64,000 bases of DNA from CAZUMW01 sp964621615 (lineage in GTDB: Bacteria > Desulfobacterota > WTBG01 > CAIYCZ01 > CAIRTM01): positions 1 to 64,000 of the forward strand of contig CAZUMW010000008.1 in assembly GCA_964621615.1 (NCBI GenBank). The letters run 5' to 3'. The notes beneath the pieces are model-generated. The model was not told the DNA's origin. It made no database searches and saw nothing but the letters and a program-made list of their open reading frames with translations. Shown piece after piece: positions 26,899-34,056 of the stretch. Position 1 is the first letter of the stretch. The number at the start of each line of letters is the position of its first letter. A program made the translations under genes and the position numbers.

Positions 26899-27206
26899 AC
26901 CTCACACCTCGCAGCATAAAAGCGCTGAATTGAACGACCGCCGGCTGCTAGCCGGCGGATCCATGTATCCGCTGAAACGGGCTCAAGGAACAGCACATAA
27001 AAGCAAAATTTCTCCTAAGGGTGAATCCCCTGAATGAACAGCAGGCTTTGAGTTAATAATCATTCTTCGCCTGTCTGAGACCCCGACTGTATGTCGGGGA
27101 AGGCGAGGGTTGTACTACCCCGAAGGAGACAATTGCTGGAAAACGGAATCAGGATATCAGGAACTGTAAAAATTGCAATGATACTTTGCTTTTCGGGAAA
27201 AATGCT
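26899..27206. other. non-coding region with stacked hairpins upstream of the M48 protease
   Basis: No gene is supported in this stretch between the divergent dgt and the M48 protease. It contains a perfect 9-bp GC hairpin (26938-26958, CCGCCGGCT/AGCCGGCGG, loop GCT). A composite stem follows: outer TCGCCT/AGGCGA (27067-27072 with 27101-27106) around inner CCCCGAC/GTCGGGG (27081-27087 with 27093-27099). A GGGT/ACCC hairpin lies directly after it (27107-27120). The clustering suggests a structured RNA or a mobile-element relic, but I recognise no family. Confidence 0.45.
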
Positions 27207-27212
27207 TATAAT
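27185..27212 (+). promoter_or_regulatory. sigma-70-like promoter of the M48 protease gene
   Basis: A perfect -10 box TATAAT lies at 27207-27212, with a weak CTTTGC/TTGCTT -35 region 15-17 bases upstream. Transcription would start near 27219, giving a leader of about 36 bases before the ATG at 27255. This supports that start over the longer reading frame. Confidence 0.6.
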
Positions 27213-27254
27213 AGAGAAAGGTATTTACGGTCAAAAGCTGATAGTGCGTACGTT

Positions 27255-28316
27255 ATGTTAAAAAAATGTGCAAAAATTATTAAAGTCATTACCCGGCTTA
27301 TCGCATTAGCGACACTATGCTCTCTAGGCGCAACCGGCTGCATGGTGCATCCCGTTACCCTTGAGCGCGAATTCAACGTGGTAAGTGAACACAAGGAGTG
27401 TTCCATAGGAAGAGGCGCACACCCGCAGATCCTGAAGCAGTTCGGCTATTATCACAATCCAGAGCTTCAAAGCTACGTGCGGGATGTGGGGAAAAAGCTG
27501 GTCGGCGTTTGCCGCCGCAGAGACATAGACTACCATTTTACCGTACTTGATACCGATCAGGTAAATGCATTTGCCGTCCCGGGTGGCTATGTCTATATAA
27601 CGCGCGGGATGCTTGCCTATCTGAACAGCGAAGCAGAGCTTGCCGGCGTGCTCGGGCACGAGATCGGCCATATTGTGGGGCGGGACAGCGCAGCGCTTAT
27701 TTCCCAGAGCATGATTGCACAGCTTGCCACAATCGCGGGCGTTGCCGGCGCCGCCGCCTCCGAATCGGGAGGCGATCTGGCAATGGCAACCAATCAGCTG
27801 TTCAACAGCCTGATGCTCGGATTTTCGCGGGAGCGGGAATATCTTGCAGACGAACAAAGCGTGGAGTACACATTCAAGGCCGGCTATGATCCGCAGCAGA
27901 TTATTTCATTCATGCAGACGCTCTCATATTTGAGTCAGGGGCCGGCAGGACACGAGCAGTATCTCATGACTCATCCGTTTATTTTCGACCGTATCGCCCG
28001 CGTAGAGGCGAAATGCAAAACAATGCAGGCGCTGCACAACACCATGGGACAGATAAACGGCAGCGCACCGGAATCTGCAGACGATAAAATAGTCAGAAGG
28101 CACGCCTATAAAGAGCACCTAGACGGGCTTGCCTTCGGCCCGAAGGATGATATCCGGAGGATAAAAATCTATACGGTGCGAAACGGGGATACGCTGCGTG
28201 AAATTGCCCGCAGAACTCTCGGAAGCGCTACTGAGGCCCAAAAAATAGCCCGGCTGAACGGCCTTCCCGCCAGGGCGCAGCTCATACCCGGAGCGAAGAT
28301 CAAAATAATTTATTAA
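27255..28316 (+). CDS. M48 family metalloprotease lipoprotein with C-terminal LysM
   Basis: This protein of about 353 residues has a signal peptide with lipobox LGATGC, then an M48 (Ste24/BepA/LoiP-like) peptidase domain. Zinc ligands are seen in HEIGH, with the third ligand in the REREYLADEQSVEY helix, and the VNAFAVPGGYVYITRG strand precedes them. The C-terminal 50 residues form a LysM domain (YTVRNGDTLREIARR), which binds peptidoglycan. It probably performs outer-membrane protein quality control, attached to both lipid and wall. Its last 17 bases overlap the convergent ParB-like gene. Confidence 0.88.
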   Translation: MLKKCAKIIKVITRLIALATLCSLGATGCMVHPVTLEREFNVVSEHKECSIGRGAHPQILKQFGYYHNPELQSYVRDVGKKLVGVCRRRDIDYHFTVLDTDQVNAFAVPGGYVYITRGMLAYLNSEAELAGVLGHEIGHIVGRDSAALISQSMIAQLATIAGVAGAAASESGGDLAMATNQLFNSLMLGFSREREYLADEQSVEYTFKAGYDPQQIISFMQTLSYLSQGPAGHEQYLMTHPFIFDRIARVEAKCKTMQALHNTMGQINGSAPESADDKIVRRHAYKEHLDGLAFGPKDDIRRIKIYTVRNGDTLREIARRTLGSATEAQKIARLNGLPARAQLIPGAKIKIIY

Positions 28317-28692
28317 ACAGCATCCTGAAAAAACGCGCTATAGAGTTCCATATCCGGCGCATGATGCCCGGATGCTGCAGCTTGTGCAGGCGCTCTCTTG
28401 CAGCGGCAAGCTCCTCAGCGGTCAAGTCACACCTGTGCAGATTTTCCTCTATTTCCAGCTCCAGCCTGGCAGCTTCGCTGTCAGCGTCAATTATGGTAGC
28501 GTCGATTTCCTGCCAGCCGAGCCGTCGGGCAGACTCATAGCGCCGCTGTCCTGCAATCAGCTCATAATTTCCTGATACAACAATGGGGTTTAAAAGCCCG
28601 TGCCTGTCGAGGCTGTCCATCAGCTGCTGCAGATCGCCGGTGTCCGTTCGAATGCGCTTTTTTACGGTGATGCTGCTTAATGGTATTTTCAT
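28300..28692 (-). CDS. stand-alone ParB N-terminal (CTPase/nuclease-fold) domain protein
   Basis: The 130-residue product contains only the ParB/Srx-type N-terminal domain: IPLSSITVKKR (1-13), GLLNPIVV (32-39), the nucleotide-binding GQRRYESARRLGW (48-60) and EENLHRCDLT (82-91). No helix-turn-helix or dimerisation domain follows. The last 20 residues (111-130) are basic and aromatic and could form an amphipathic membrane-binding helix. It overlaps the end of the M48 protease gene tail to tail. No parA is nearby, so a role in chromosome segregation is unlikely from context. Confidence 0.75.
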   Translation of the reverse strand: MKIPLSSITVKKRIRTDTGDLQQLMDSLDRHGLLNPIVVSGNYELIAGQRRYESARRLGWQEIDATIIDADSEAARLELEIEENLHRCDLTAEELAAARERLHKLQHPGIMRRIWNSIARFFRMLFNKLF

Positions 28693-28962
28693 GGCAACAC
28701 ATTTTTTTGTTTAAGGAATCCCGCATCAGCGGTTTTATGCAAATAACAGCCGTTCATCTCACTCCATTGCATCCCGGCAAAAGCAGTATCTCTATGACTG
28801 TTATTTCCCCATCATTCTGCACTTAGGCGTTTAAAAAAAAGGGGTGGTGGAAAGGATACAAAAAAACCCGATTGCTAGAGCCAAACAGAGCCCGTTCCGG
28901 TTATCGCACATATACGGTAACAAAGATGCTCTGCAAATTGCAACTGTTAAAATCATTTTGCA
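28693..28962. other. intergenic region between the ParB-like gene and the cupin promoter
   Basis: No coding frame, repeat or clear hairpin is visible here. The region should hold the promoter of the minus-strand ParB-like gene, but no convincing -35/-10 pair was found. The cupin promoter begins directly after it. Confidence 0.45.
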
Positions 28963-28992
28963 TTGACAGCCCGGCGGCCCAAACACTATACT
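28963..28992 (+). promoter_or_regulatory. near-consensus promoter placing the transcript start on the cupin ATG
   Basis: TTGACA (28963-28968), an 18-base spacer and TATACT (28987-28992) form a strong sigma-70-type promoter. The expected transcript start, seven bases after the -10 box, is 28999, which is the A of the cupin start codon. No Shine-Dalgarno site is present. The mRNA is therefore predicted to be leaderless. Confidence 0.72.
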
Positions 28993-28998
28993 TGCACA

Positions 28999-29379
28999 AT
29001 GAAAATTTTCAGAATCTCCGGACGGGAATACGTCCCCGCATCCCATGAAAACCCCGCCTTCCCGGGCGTTCTCAAAAAAGTGCTGCTCGCTGCCAGTGAC
29101 ATCTCAGAGGGGCGCCTTCAGATGGTAAACTGGGCGCTTCTACCCGAAGGCCGCACATTTCAGCCGCACTACCACCAGGACATGGAGGAAATATTCATCA
29201 TACTAACCGGAGCATCGCGAATCACTGTCGAGCGTCAAACAGCAGAGCTCGGCCCGGGCGATGCGGTGGTTATTCCGATCGGCAGCACCCATCACATGAC
29301 AAATATCGGCAGCGGCGACGTGGAATACATAGCCCTTGGAATCTCGCAGGGGCGCGGCGGAAAAACTGTGGTTGTATAA
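28999..29379 (+). CDS. small cupin-domain protein
   Basis: The 126-residue single-domain cupin has both conserved motifs: PHYHQDMEEIFIILTG (metal-binding His, His and Glu) and GDAVVIPIGSTHHM (third His). Substrate is unknown; similar cupins act as sugar isomerases, dioxygenases or ligand-binding proteins. The ATG at 28999 coincides with the predicted transcription start, and the upstream part of the open frame overlaps the promoter, so it is excluded. It stands alone between unrelated genes. Confidence 0.82.
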   Translation: MKIFRISGREYVPASHENPAFPGVLKKVLLAASDISEGRLQMVNWALLPEGRTFQPHYHQDMEEIFIILTGASRITVERQTAELGPGDAVVIPIGSTHHMTNIGSGDVEYIALGISQGRGGKTVVV

Positions 29380-29486
29380 TTCACGGGACCTGAGAGGGCA
29401 GCTTAAAAAATTCTTTTTGCCTGCTGCTTAAAAATGCCCGGATGCTCGATGCAGCGACATCATGGGCGCAGCGGAGAGCTGTTTGT

Positions 29487-29540
29487 CCGCCGCAGTGATA
29501 AAGATGGCTTCGCACTGCGGGGGAGATGAGTATTTTTAGT
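29487..29540 (+). terminator. probable terminator of the cupin gene
   Basis: CCGCCGCAGTG (29487-29497) pairs with CACTGCGGGGG (29513-29523) with one mismatch and a 15-base loop. T-rich sequence follows after a gap of about ten bases, so termination efficiency may be modest. It lies between the cupin and the convergent kinase-like gene. Confidence 0.45.
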
Positions 29541-29575
29541 ATTTTTCAATAGCCACGCTGTGCCCGATATGCTTT

Positions 29576-30808
29576 TCACCGCAGCGCATCGCGCAGCAGA
29601 TAATACTCCCGGCTGAAGTGCTCCTTAATAAAAGCGCTCACTCCGGGTGGATAGGAATCAAGCTGCAAAAGAGCCTGACGGTCATCGCGCGACAGCAGCA
29701 GCCACCCTCTGAATCCGTCATCGACAACGGCACGGGGAAGGCCGCAGGGGGCGCCGGCTATAACACAGGTGCTGATTATGGTCCAGAGCGCCCGGGCACG
29801 GTCGGCTGTACACGTAATGCAAAACGTATCGGCGGCCTTTTCACCGCATGTGCCAAATGCCAAAAGCCCGCCTGCTGTCTGCTCCTGCAGAGAGCTCAGC
29901 CTGTTCAGCAGCCCACTGCAGTCGAAGCCTTTGCGGCAGAGCCCCTTATAGCCCCGCTGGCTGATCCGCTCGTACTGCGCATGCGTATACAGGCTCGTCA
30001 TTCTCCCTCTCTGCAAATCCCGCCGCAGCAGCTCAATATATTTTTCCTGTACCGCACGGGCGCTCCGTCTGATGCTGTCGCCTATTTCGGGATCGACTGA
30101 GCGGTATCCCCGCAAAAAGCGCAGCCGGTCGGTTCCGCACACCTGACGGCCGACCCGGTTCAGCTTTGCCATCAGCAGCAGCCTGTCCTCGAGGGGTACG
30201 CGGCCGCCTGTACAGACCCGTTCAAAATCGATAAAAAAAAGCTGTATGCCCTCCTTCGACGGTAAGCCGATAAAATTATTGAGCGAGTAGTCGCTCTGAA
30301 AAATACCGCTCTTAACGATATCCGCCGTCAGCCGACCGAACGACTCTGCAAGCGCCCACCGCTGCTGCGGCTGCATGTCCTGTTCAAAAAAAAGATCCTT
30401 GAGCTCAAGGGCGCTTTCAATATAGCAAAAGCCGACAATGCTCTCGGTGACAAGGCCGGCAGCCGTCTTCTCGGCAACGAACAGCGGTGCCGGAGTCGGA
30501 ATGCCGGCGCTGCGCACGTACTGCGCAGCCGCAAATTCCCGCTGTGCACGTGACCCCCGGAGCGTCGCTTTCAGCTTCCTGAGCATGCCTTTCTCGGTAT
30601 ATTTTTTGGCTATACAGGATTCGCCGTCGGGCATCCGGGAAATCATAATGGTTTTGTACCGACCCTTTTTGAGCACGGTGACACCGTCCCCATCATTGAA
30701 AAGCGACCTGCAGATCCGGTGCCACGCGGCATCGGCAACGGCTTCGCAGTGCCTGCAATCAATATGCAGAAGAAACCTTCCGATTCGCTTTTGCAGTATA
30801 TCGCTCAT
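29576..30808 (-). CDS. lipopolysaccharide-kinase-like protein (Kdo/WaaP superfamily)
   Basis: This 410-residue protein has an N-terminal protein-kinase-like fold: VLKKGRYKTIMI and CIAKKYTEKG (ATP-binding region, about 45-75), and REFAAAQYVRSAGIPTPAPLFV. The catalytic loop reads FQSDYSLNNF, with Ser in place of the usual His before Asp, and the metal-binding segment is FFIDFERV. About 120 C-terminal residues match nothing I know. Context after msbA suggests phosphorylation of core sugars or lipid A, by inference. It overlaps the preceding gene by four bases. Confidence 0.72.
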   Translation of the reverse strand: MSDILQKRIGRFLLHIDCRHCEAVADAAWHRICRSLFNDGDGVTVLKKGRYKTIMISRMPDGESCIAKKYTEKGMLRKLKATLRGSRAQREFAAAQYVRSAGIPTPAPLFVAEKTAAGLVTESIVGFCYIESALELKDLFFEQDMQPQQRWALAESFGRLTADIVKSGIFQSDYSLNNFIGLPSKEGIQLFFIDFERVCTGGRVPLEDRLLLMAKLNRVGRQVCGTDRLRFLRGYRSVDPEIGDSIRRSARAVQEKYIELLRRDLQRGRMTSLYTHAQYERISQRGYKGLCRKGFDCSGLLNRLSSLQEQTAGGLLAFGTCGEKAADTFCITCTADRARALWTIISTCVIAGAPCGLPRAVVDDGFRGWLLLSRDDRQALLQLDSYPPGVSAFIKEHFSREYYLLRDALR

Positions 30809-31779
30809 AACGCAATATCGGTAATCATTTGTTTGCCCATAGCAATGTAGCGTCTATAATCATTGCGACAGGGCTCTTCTTCGGAGGCGCCACGGTAAAG
30901 CAGGGTAAGCCGTGACATAAAGTGAACTATGACGTAAAGCTTGAAAAAAAGCTGTGCACAGCTCAGCGCCTCAATCTGCCCGGGCCCCGCCGCTTCAGCA
31001 TATGCCCGGTGAAACGCTGCCGCCCTGCTCTCATCGTTTTCACATAAATACAGCTGCAGCGTATAGTAGTCGATTGCCCGCGGAAGGTACCTGATGCCCC
31101 CCGTGTCAAGAAGATATATGCTGCCGTCATCCGCAGTCAGAATGTTTGCCGGGTTGGGATCGCAATGAGAGAGGCTGTAGGTTGAAATCTGTTCCACTGC
31201 AGCTTTCCAGCCCGCTATCCAGCGAACTATATGGTCAGCTCTTTTTCCGCAAAACCACTCATCACGCTTTCCCAGCGCTCTGAGCTTGTCTTTTATTTTT
31301 TTTTCCAAATAGTCATACAGACCGCCGGTGCGCCGCTCTCCGGGCTTTCCCCACCAGGGGCGGGTGACTTCGTGCATACGGGAAAAAAAGCGTGCAATAT
31401 CAGCCGTATAGCGCTCTCGATTGGCTTTTTCCTGAAGCGTCCCGCCGCTGATATAGCGCTCGCACACCAGGTGTGCCCCCAGCCTTCCCCATAGAAGCCG
31501 GTCAGGGCGGACATAGAGAATATCAGGCACGGGAATACCGTGTTTTACCAGATGTTCGGAAGCGCCCACCAGCTCCCGGTAGCGCCTGCGTGATCGAATC
31601 GCTTTCAGCACCACACGGGGCCCCTCAGGCCCTTCGAGATAAAAAACCCTGTTGTGGATTCCAAGCGGCGTCTCCCGCAGAATGAATGCAGCAGGGTCGG
31701 ATGCATAGCCGAGCTCGCTGAACACATGCATCCTGACATACTTTTGTAAGCGATGCTGAAATCGATCCGGAGCGCTCAT
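30805..31779 (-). CDS. phosphotransferase of the APH/LPS-kinase superfamily
   Basis: This 324-residue protein has kinase-fold signatures: VVLKAIRSRRRYRELVGASEHL (the Lys and Glu region), the catalytic loop LSHCDPNPANIL (His-x-Asp...Asn) and YLLDTGGIRYL in place of the DFG-type segment. It starts three bases after the msbA stop and shares an ATGA overlap with the next kinase-like gene. It most likely modifies an LPS or other envelope sugar. The exact substrate cannot be inferred. Confidence 0.72.
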   Translation of the reverse strand: MSAPDRFQHRLQKYVRMHVFSELGYASDPAAFILRETPLGIHNRVFYLEGPEGPRVVLKAIRSRRRYRELVGASEHLVKHGIPVPDILYVRPDRLLWGRLGAHLVCERYISGGTLQEKANRERYTADIARFFSRMHEVTRPWWGKPGERRTGGLYDYLEKKIKDKLRALGKRDEWFCGKRADHIVRWIAGWKAAVEQISTYSLSHCDPNPANILTADDGSIYLLDTGGIRYLPRAIDYYTLQLYLCENDESRAAAFHRAYAEAAGPGQIEALSCAQLFFKLYVIVHFMSRLTLLYRGASEEEPCRNDYRRYIAMGKQMITDIAL

Positions 31780-31782
31780 TGG

Positions 31783-33534
31783 TCAGCTGACGGGAGAAGG
31801 GTGAGCCTGGCTGCGGTGATAGCCTTTTTGTATCTCCACGAGGCGGTTGTACACACCGCTGTGTTTTATCAAATCATCGTGCGTGCCGCGCTCGATTATG
31901 CGCCCCTCATCAAACACGATAATCTGGTCCGCATTGCGGACCGTGGAAAGGCGATGAGCGATCACTATCGTCGTGCGGCCTTTCATAACCCCGGCAAGCG
32001 CCTGCTGAACCACCTGCTCCGAGTGGGTGTCGAGGGCTGATGTTGCCTCGTCAAGAAGCAGCACAGGGGCGTTTTTCACCAGGGCCCGTGCGATTGAAAG
32101 GCGCTGCCGCTGTCCTCCGGACAGGCGCACCCCTTTTTCGCCGACCACGGTATCATAGCCCTGCGGCATTTCCATTATAAAATCATGGGCATATGCTGTG
32201 CGTGCAGCATCAATAATAACCCTGTCTTCAATGTCGGGGCTGCCATAGGCTATATTGTTTCGCACGGTATCGTTAAAGAGTATGCTCTCCTGGGAAACCA
32301 GTGCAAACTGCTTCCTGAGCGACGACACAGTCGCGTCTTTTATGTTTATCCCGTCAATGTATATGCCCCCATCAGTTACATCATAAAATCGCAGCAGCAG
32401 GTTGAGCAGGGTTGTTTTGCCCGCACCGCTATGGCCGACCACGGCAACGACCTCTCCGGCGCCGACTTCAAAGCTGACATCCTTGAGCACCGCCGTATCA
32501 TCATAGGTAAACCACACGTTGCGAAACTCGATCGACGTATGCATGCCCGCCAGGTCGCGGGCGCCGGGGCTGTCTTTTATTTCGGGCTCGATGTCCAGCA
32601 GGTCGAATACCCTGATTGCCGCCGCCATGCCGCGCTGAATTTTTATATTCTCCTTACTGAGGGTCTTAATCGGCCGATACAGCATAGCCAGCGCAGCAAC
32701 AAATGAAAAAAATTCACCAGGCGTCATGCTGCTCTTGATCACCTGATACCCCCCGATGTAAATAATTGCGGCTCCGATCACTCCGCCGCAGACTCCCATC
32801 AGGGGAGAGGACAGCGCGCTTATCTTTAAATTCTTCACGCTGATTCTATACAGCCGGTCAGTCTCTTTGAAAAAGCGCTGATTCTCATACTGCTCCATGC
32901 AAAACGCTTTGACGGTCTGGTTGCCGGATATAGTTTCATCAAGAAAGGTGCTTAAATAGCCGATGCGCTCCTGGGTGCGCCTGCTGTACCTGCGCCCCTT
33001 TTTGCCGAACTTTACAATAGGAATCGCAACCCACGGTAGCAGCACAAAACAAATAAGCGCCAGCTTCCAGTTCTGATAAAATGCAACGCCGCTCAATCCG
33101 ACAACGAGAAAGCTGTTTCTCAGCAGCTTCTTCACCGAGTCGGACATAGACCGCCTGAGCATCGCCACATCATTTGCAATACGGGCCATAAGCTCCCCGG
33201 TCGAGACGCGCGAAAAAAAAGACAGCGAGAGCCGCTGAATGTGGCGATACACGTCATCGCGGATATCAGCAACGGCATGGTTGCCCGCATGACCCATAAA
33301 ATATGCCTGGCCGAAGTCGGAAAGCCCTTTTATGATATAGGCCGCAATCACCAGAACGGGAATAATCATCAGCATGCGGAGATCCTGCTTGAGAAACACC
33401 TCATCAATGGCAGGCTTAACAAGATAGGCTATGGCGGAAGTCGTGGCCGAGAGTATCAGCATGCACACAACTGAAAACACCATATGCGGTATATATGGCT
33501 TTGCATACTTCAGAAGCCGCAGATAATAGCTCAT
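31783..33534 (-). CDS. msbA: lipid A export ABC transporter MsbA
   Basis: MsbA flips lipid A-core across the inner membrane. The 583-residue half-transporter has six membrane segments (about 15-310) and a C-terminal ATPase domain: Walker A GHSGAGKTT, Q-loop ALVSQES, signature LSGGQRQR, Walker B LLLDEATSALD and switch AHRLST. Start and length are typical. The start overlaps the tlpA-like stop by four bases. Neighbouring LPS-kinase-like and amino-sugar genes support MsbA over other multidrug half-transporters. Confidence 0.9.
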   Translation of the reverse strand: MSYYLRLLKYAKPYIPHMVFSVVCMLILSATTSAIAYLVKPAIDEVFLKQDLRMLMIIPVLVIAAYIIKGLSDFGQAYFMGHAGNHAVADIRDDVYRHIQRLSLSFFSRVSTGELMARIANDVAMLRRSMSDSVKKLLRNSFLVVGLSGVAFYQNWKLALICFVLLPWVAIPIVKFGKKGRRYSRRTQERIGYLSTFLDETISGNQTVKAFCMEQYENQRFFKETDRLYRISVKNLKISALSSPLMGVCGGVIGAAIIYIGGYQVIKSSMTPGEFFSFVAALAMLYRPIKTLSKENIKIQRGMAAAIRVFDLLDIEPEIKDSPGARDLAGMHTSIEFRNVWFTYDDTAVLKDVSFEVGAGEVVAVVGHSGAGKTTLLNLLLRFYDVTDGGIYIDGINIKDATVSSLRKQFALVSQESILFNDTVRNNIAYGSPDIEDRVIIDAARTAYAHDFIMEMPQGYDTVVGEKGVRLSGGQRQRLSIARALVKNAPVLLLDEATSALDTHSEQVVQQALAGVMKGRTTIVIAHRLSTVRNADQIIVFDEGRIIERGTHDDLIKHSGVYNRLVEIQKGYHRSQAHPSPVS

Positions 33535-34040
33535 AACGAACTCTTCGTTTCCTGGCTGAGAATATTTTTAATGATACGGCGCAGCTCATCCGTTGTGTGC
33601 AGGCCGATAAGCTTATGCTTTACGGCACCCGTTCCGTCAACAATTATCGTGGCAGGCACCGCCATAATGCCGACGCCGGCCAGAACCTCGCGCGCCTTAC
33701 CGATATACACCGGGTACGGTATATTAAACGTTTTAATAAACGGCTTCAGCTCCGAGGGGGGCAGCGCATCAACCGATATGCCGACCACGGCAACCCCTTT
33801 GTTTTTAAACTCCCGGTGCAGCGCAATAAGGCGGGGGATTTCTATTCTGCAGGGAACGCACCAGGTTGCCCAGAGGTTAACAACAAGGACCCGCTGGCTT
33901 GTGCACGACAGAGCAGCCTTTTTACCCTGCATGTCCTGCAGATTGAGATTGCGCAGTTCGTCCGGGCAGGCTGCGCGGGCAGAGGCGCACAAGCACGCTA
34001 AAAGCAACATCGCGGCAAAAGCCCAGCTGCAGTTCTTCAT
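33531..34040 (-). CDS. TlpA/ResA-like envelope thioredoxin
   Basis: The 169-residue product has an N-terminal signal, possibly with a lipobox LLLAC, and a thioredoxin fold with active site WATWCVPC and the cis-Pro segment MAVPATIIVD. It probably acts as a thiol-disulphide reductase outside the inner membrane. The ATG at 34040 follows AAGGAA; the longer frame would start with TTG inside the end of glmS. Placement between glmS and msbA with coupling to msbA suggests an envelope-assembly task, which is inference. Confidence 0.82.
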   Translation of the reverse strand: MKNCSWAFAAMLLLACLCASARAACPDELRNLNLQDMQGKKAALSCTSQRVLVVNLWATWCVPCRIEIPRLIALHREFKNKGVAVVGISVDALPPSELKPFIKTFNIPYPVYIGKAREVLAGVGIMAVPATIIVDGTGAVKHKLIGLHTTDELRRIIKNILSQETKSSL

Positions 34041-34056
34041 GGTACATTCCTTATGT

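Noticed and set aside
26899..27206. Known riboswitch, tmRNA, SRP RNA or RNase P RNA in the hairpin-rich spacer
   Set aside because: None of the conserved core sequences of these RNAs could be found; only generic hairpins are visible.
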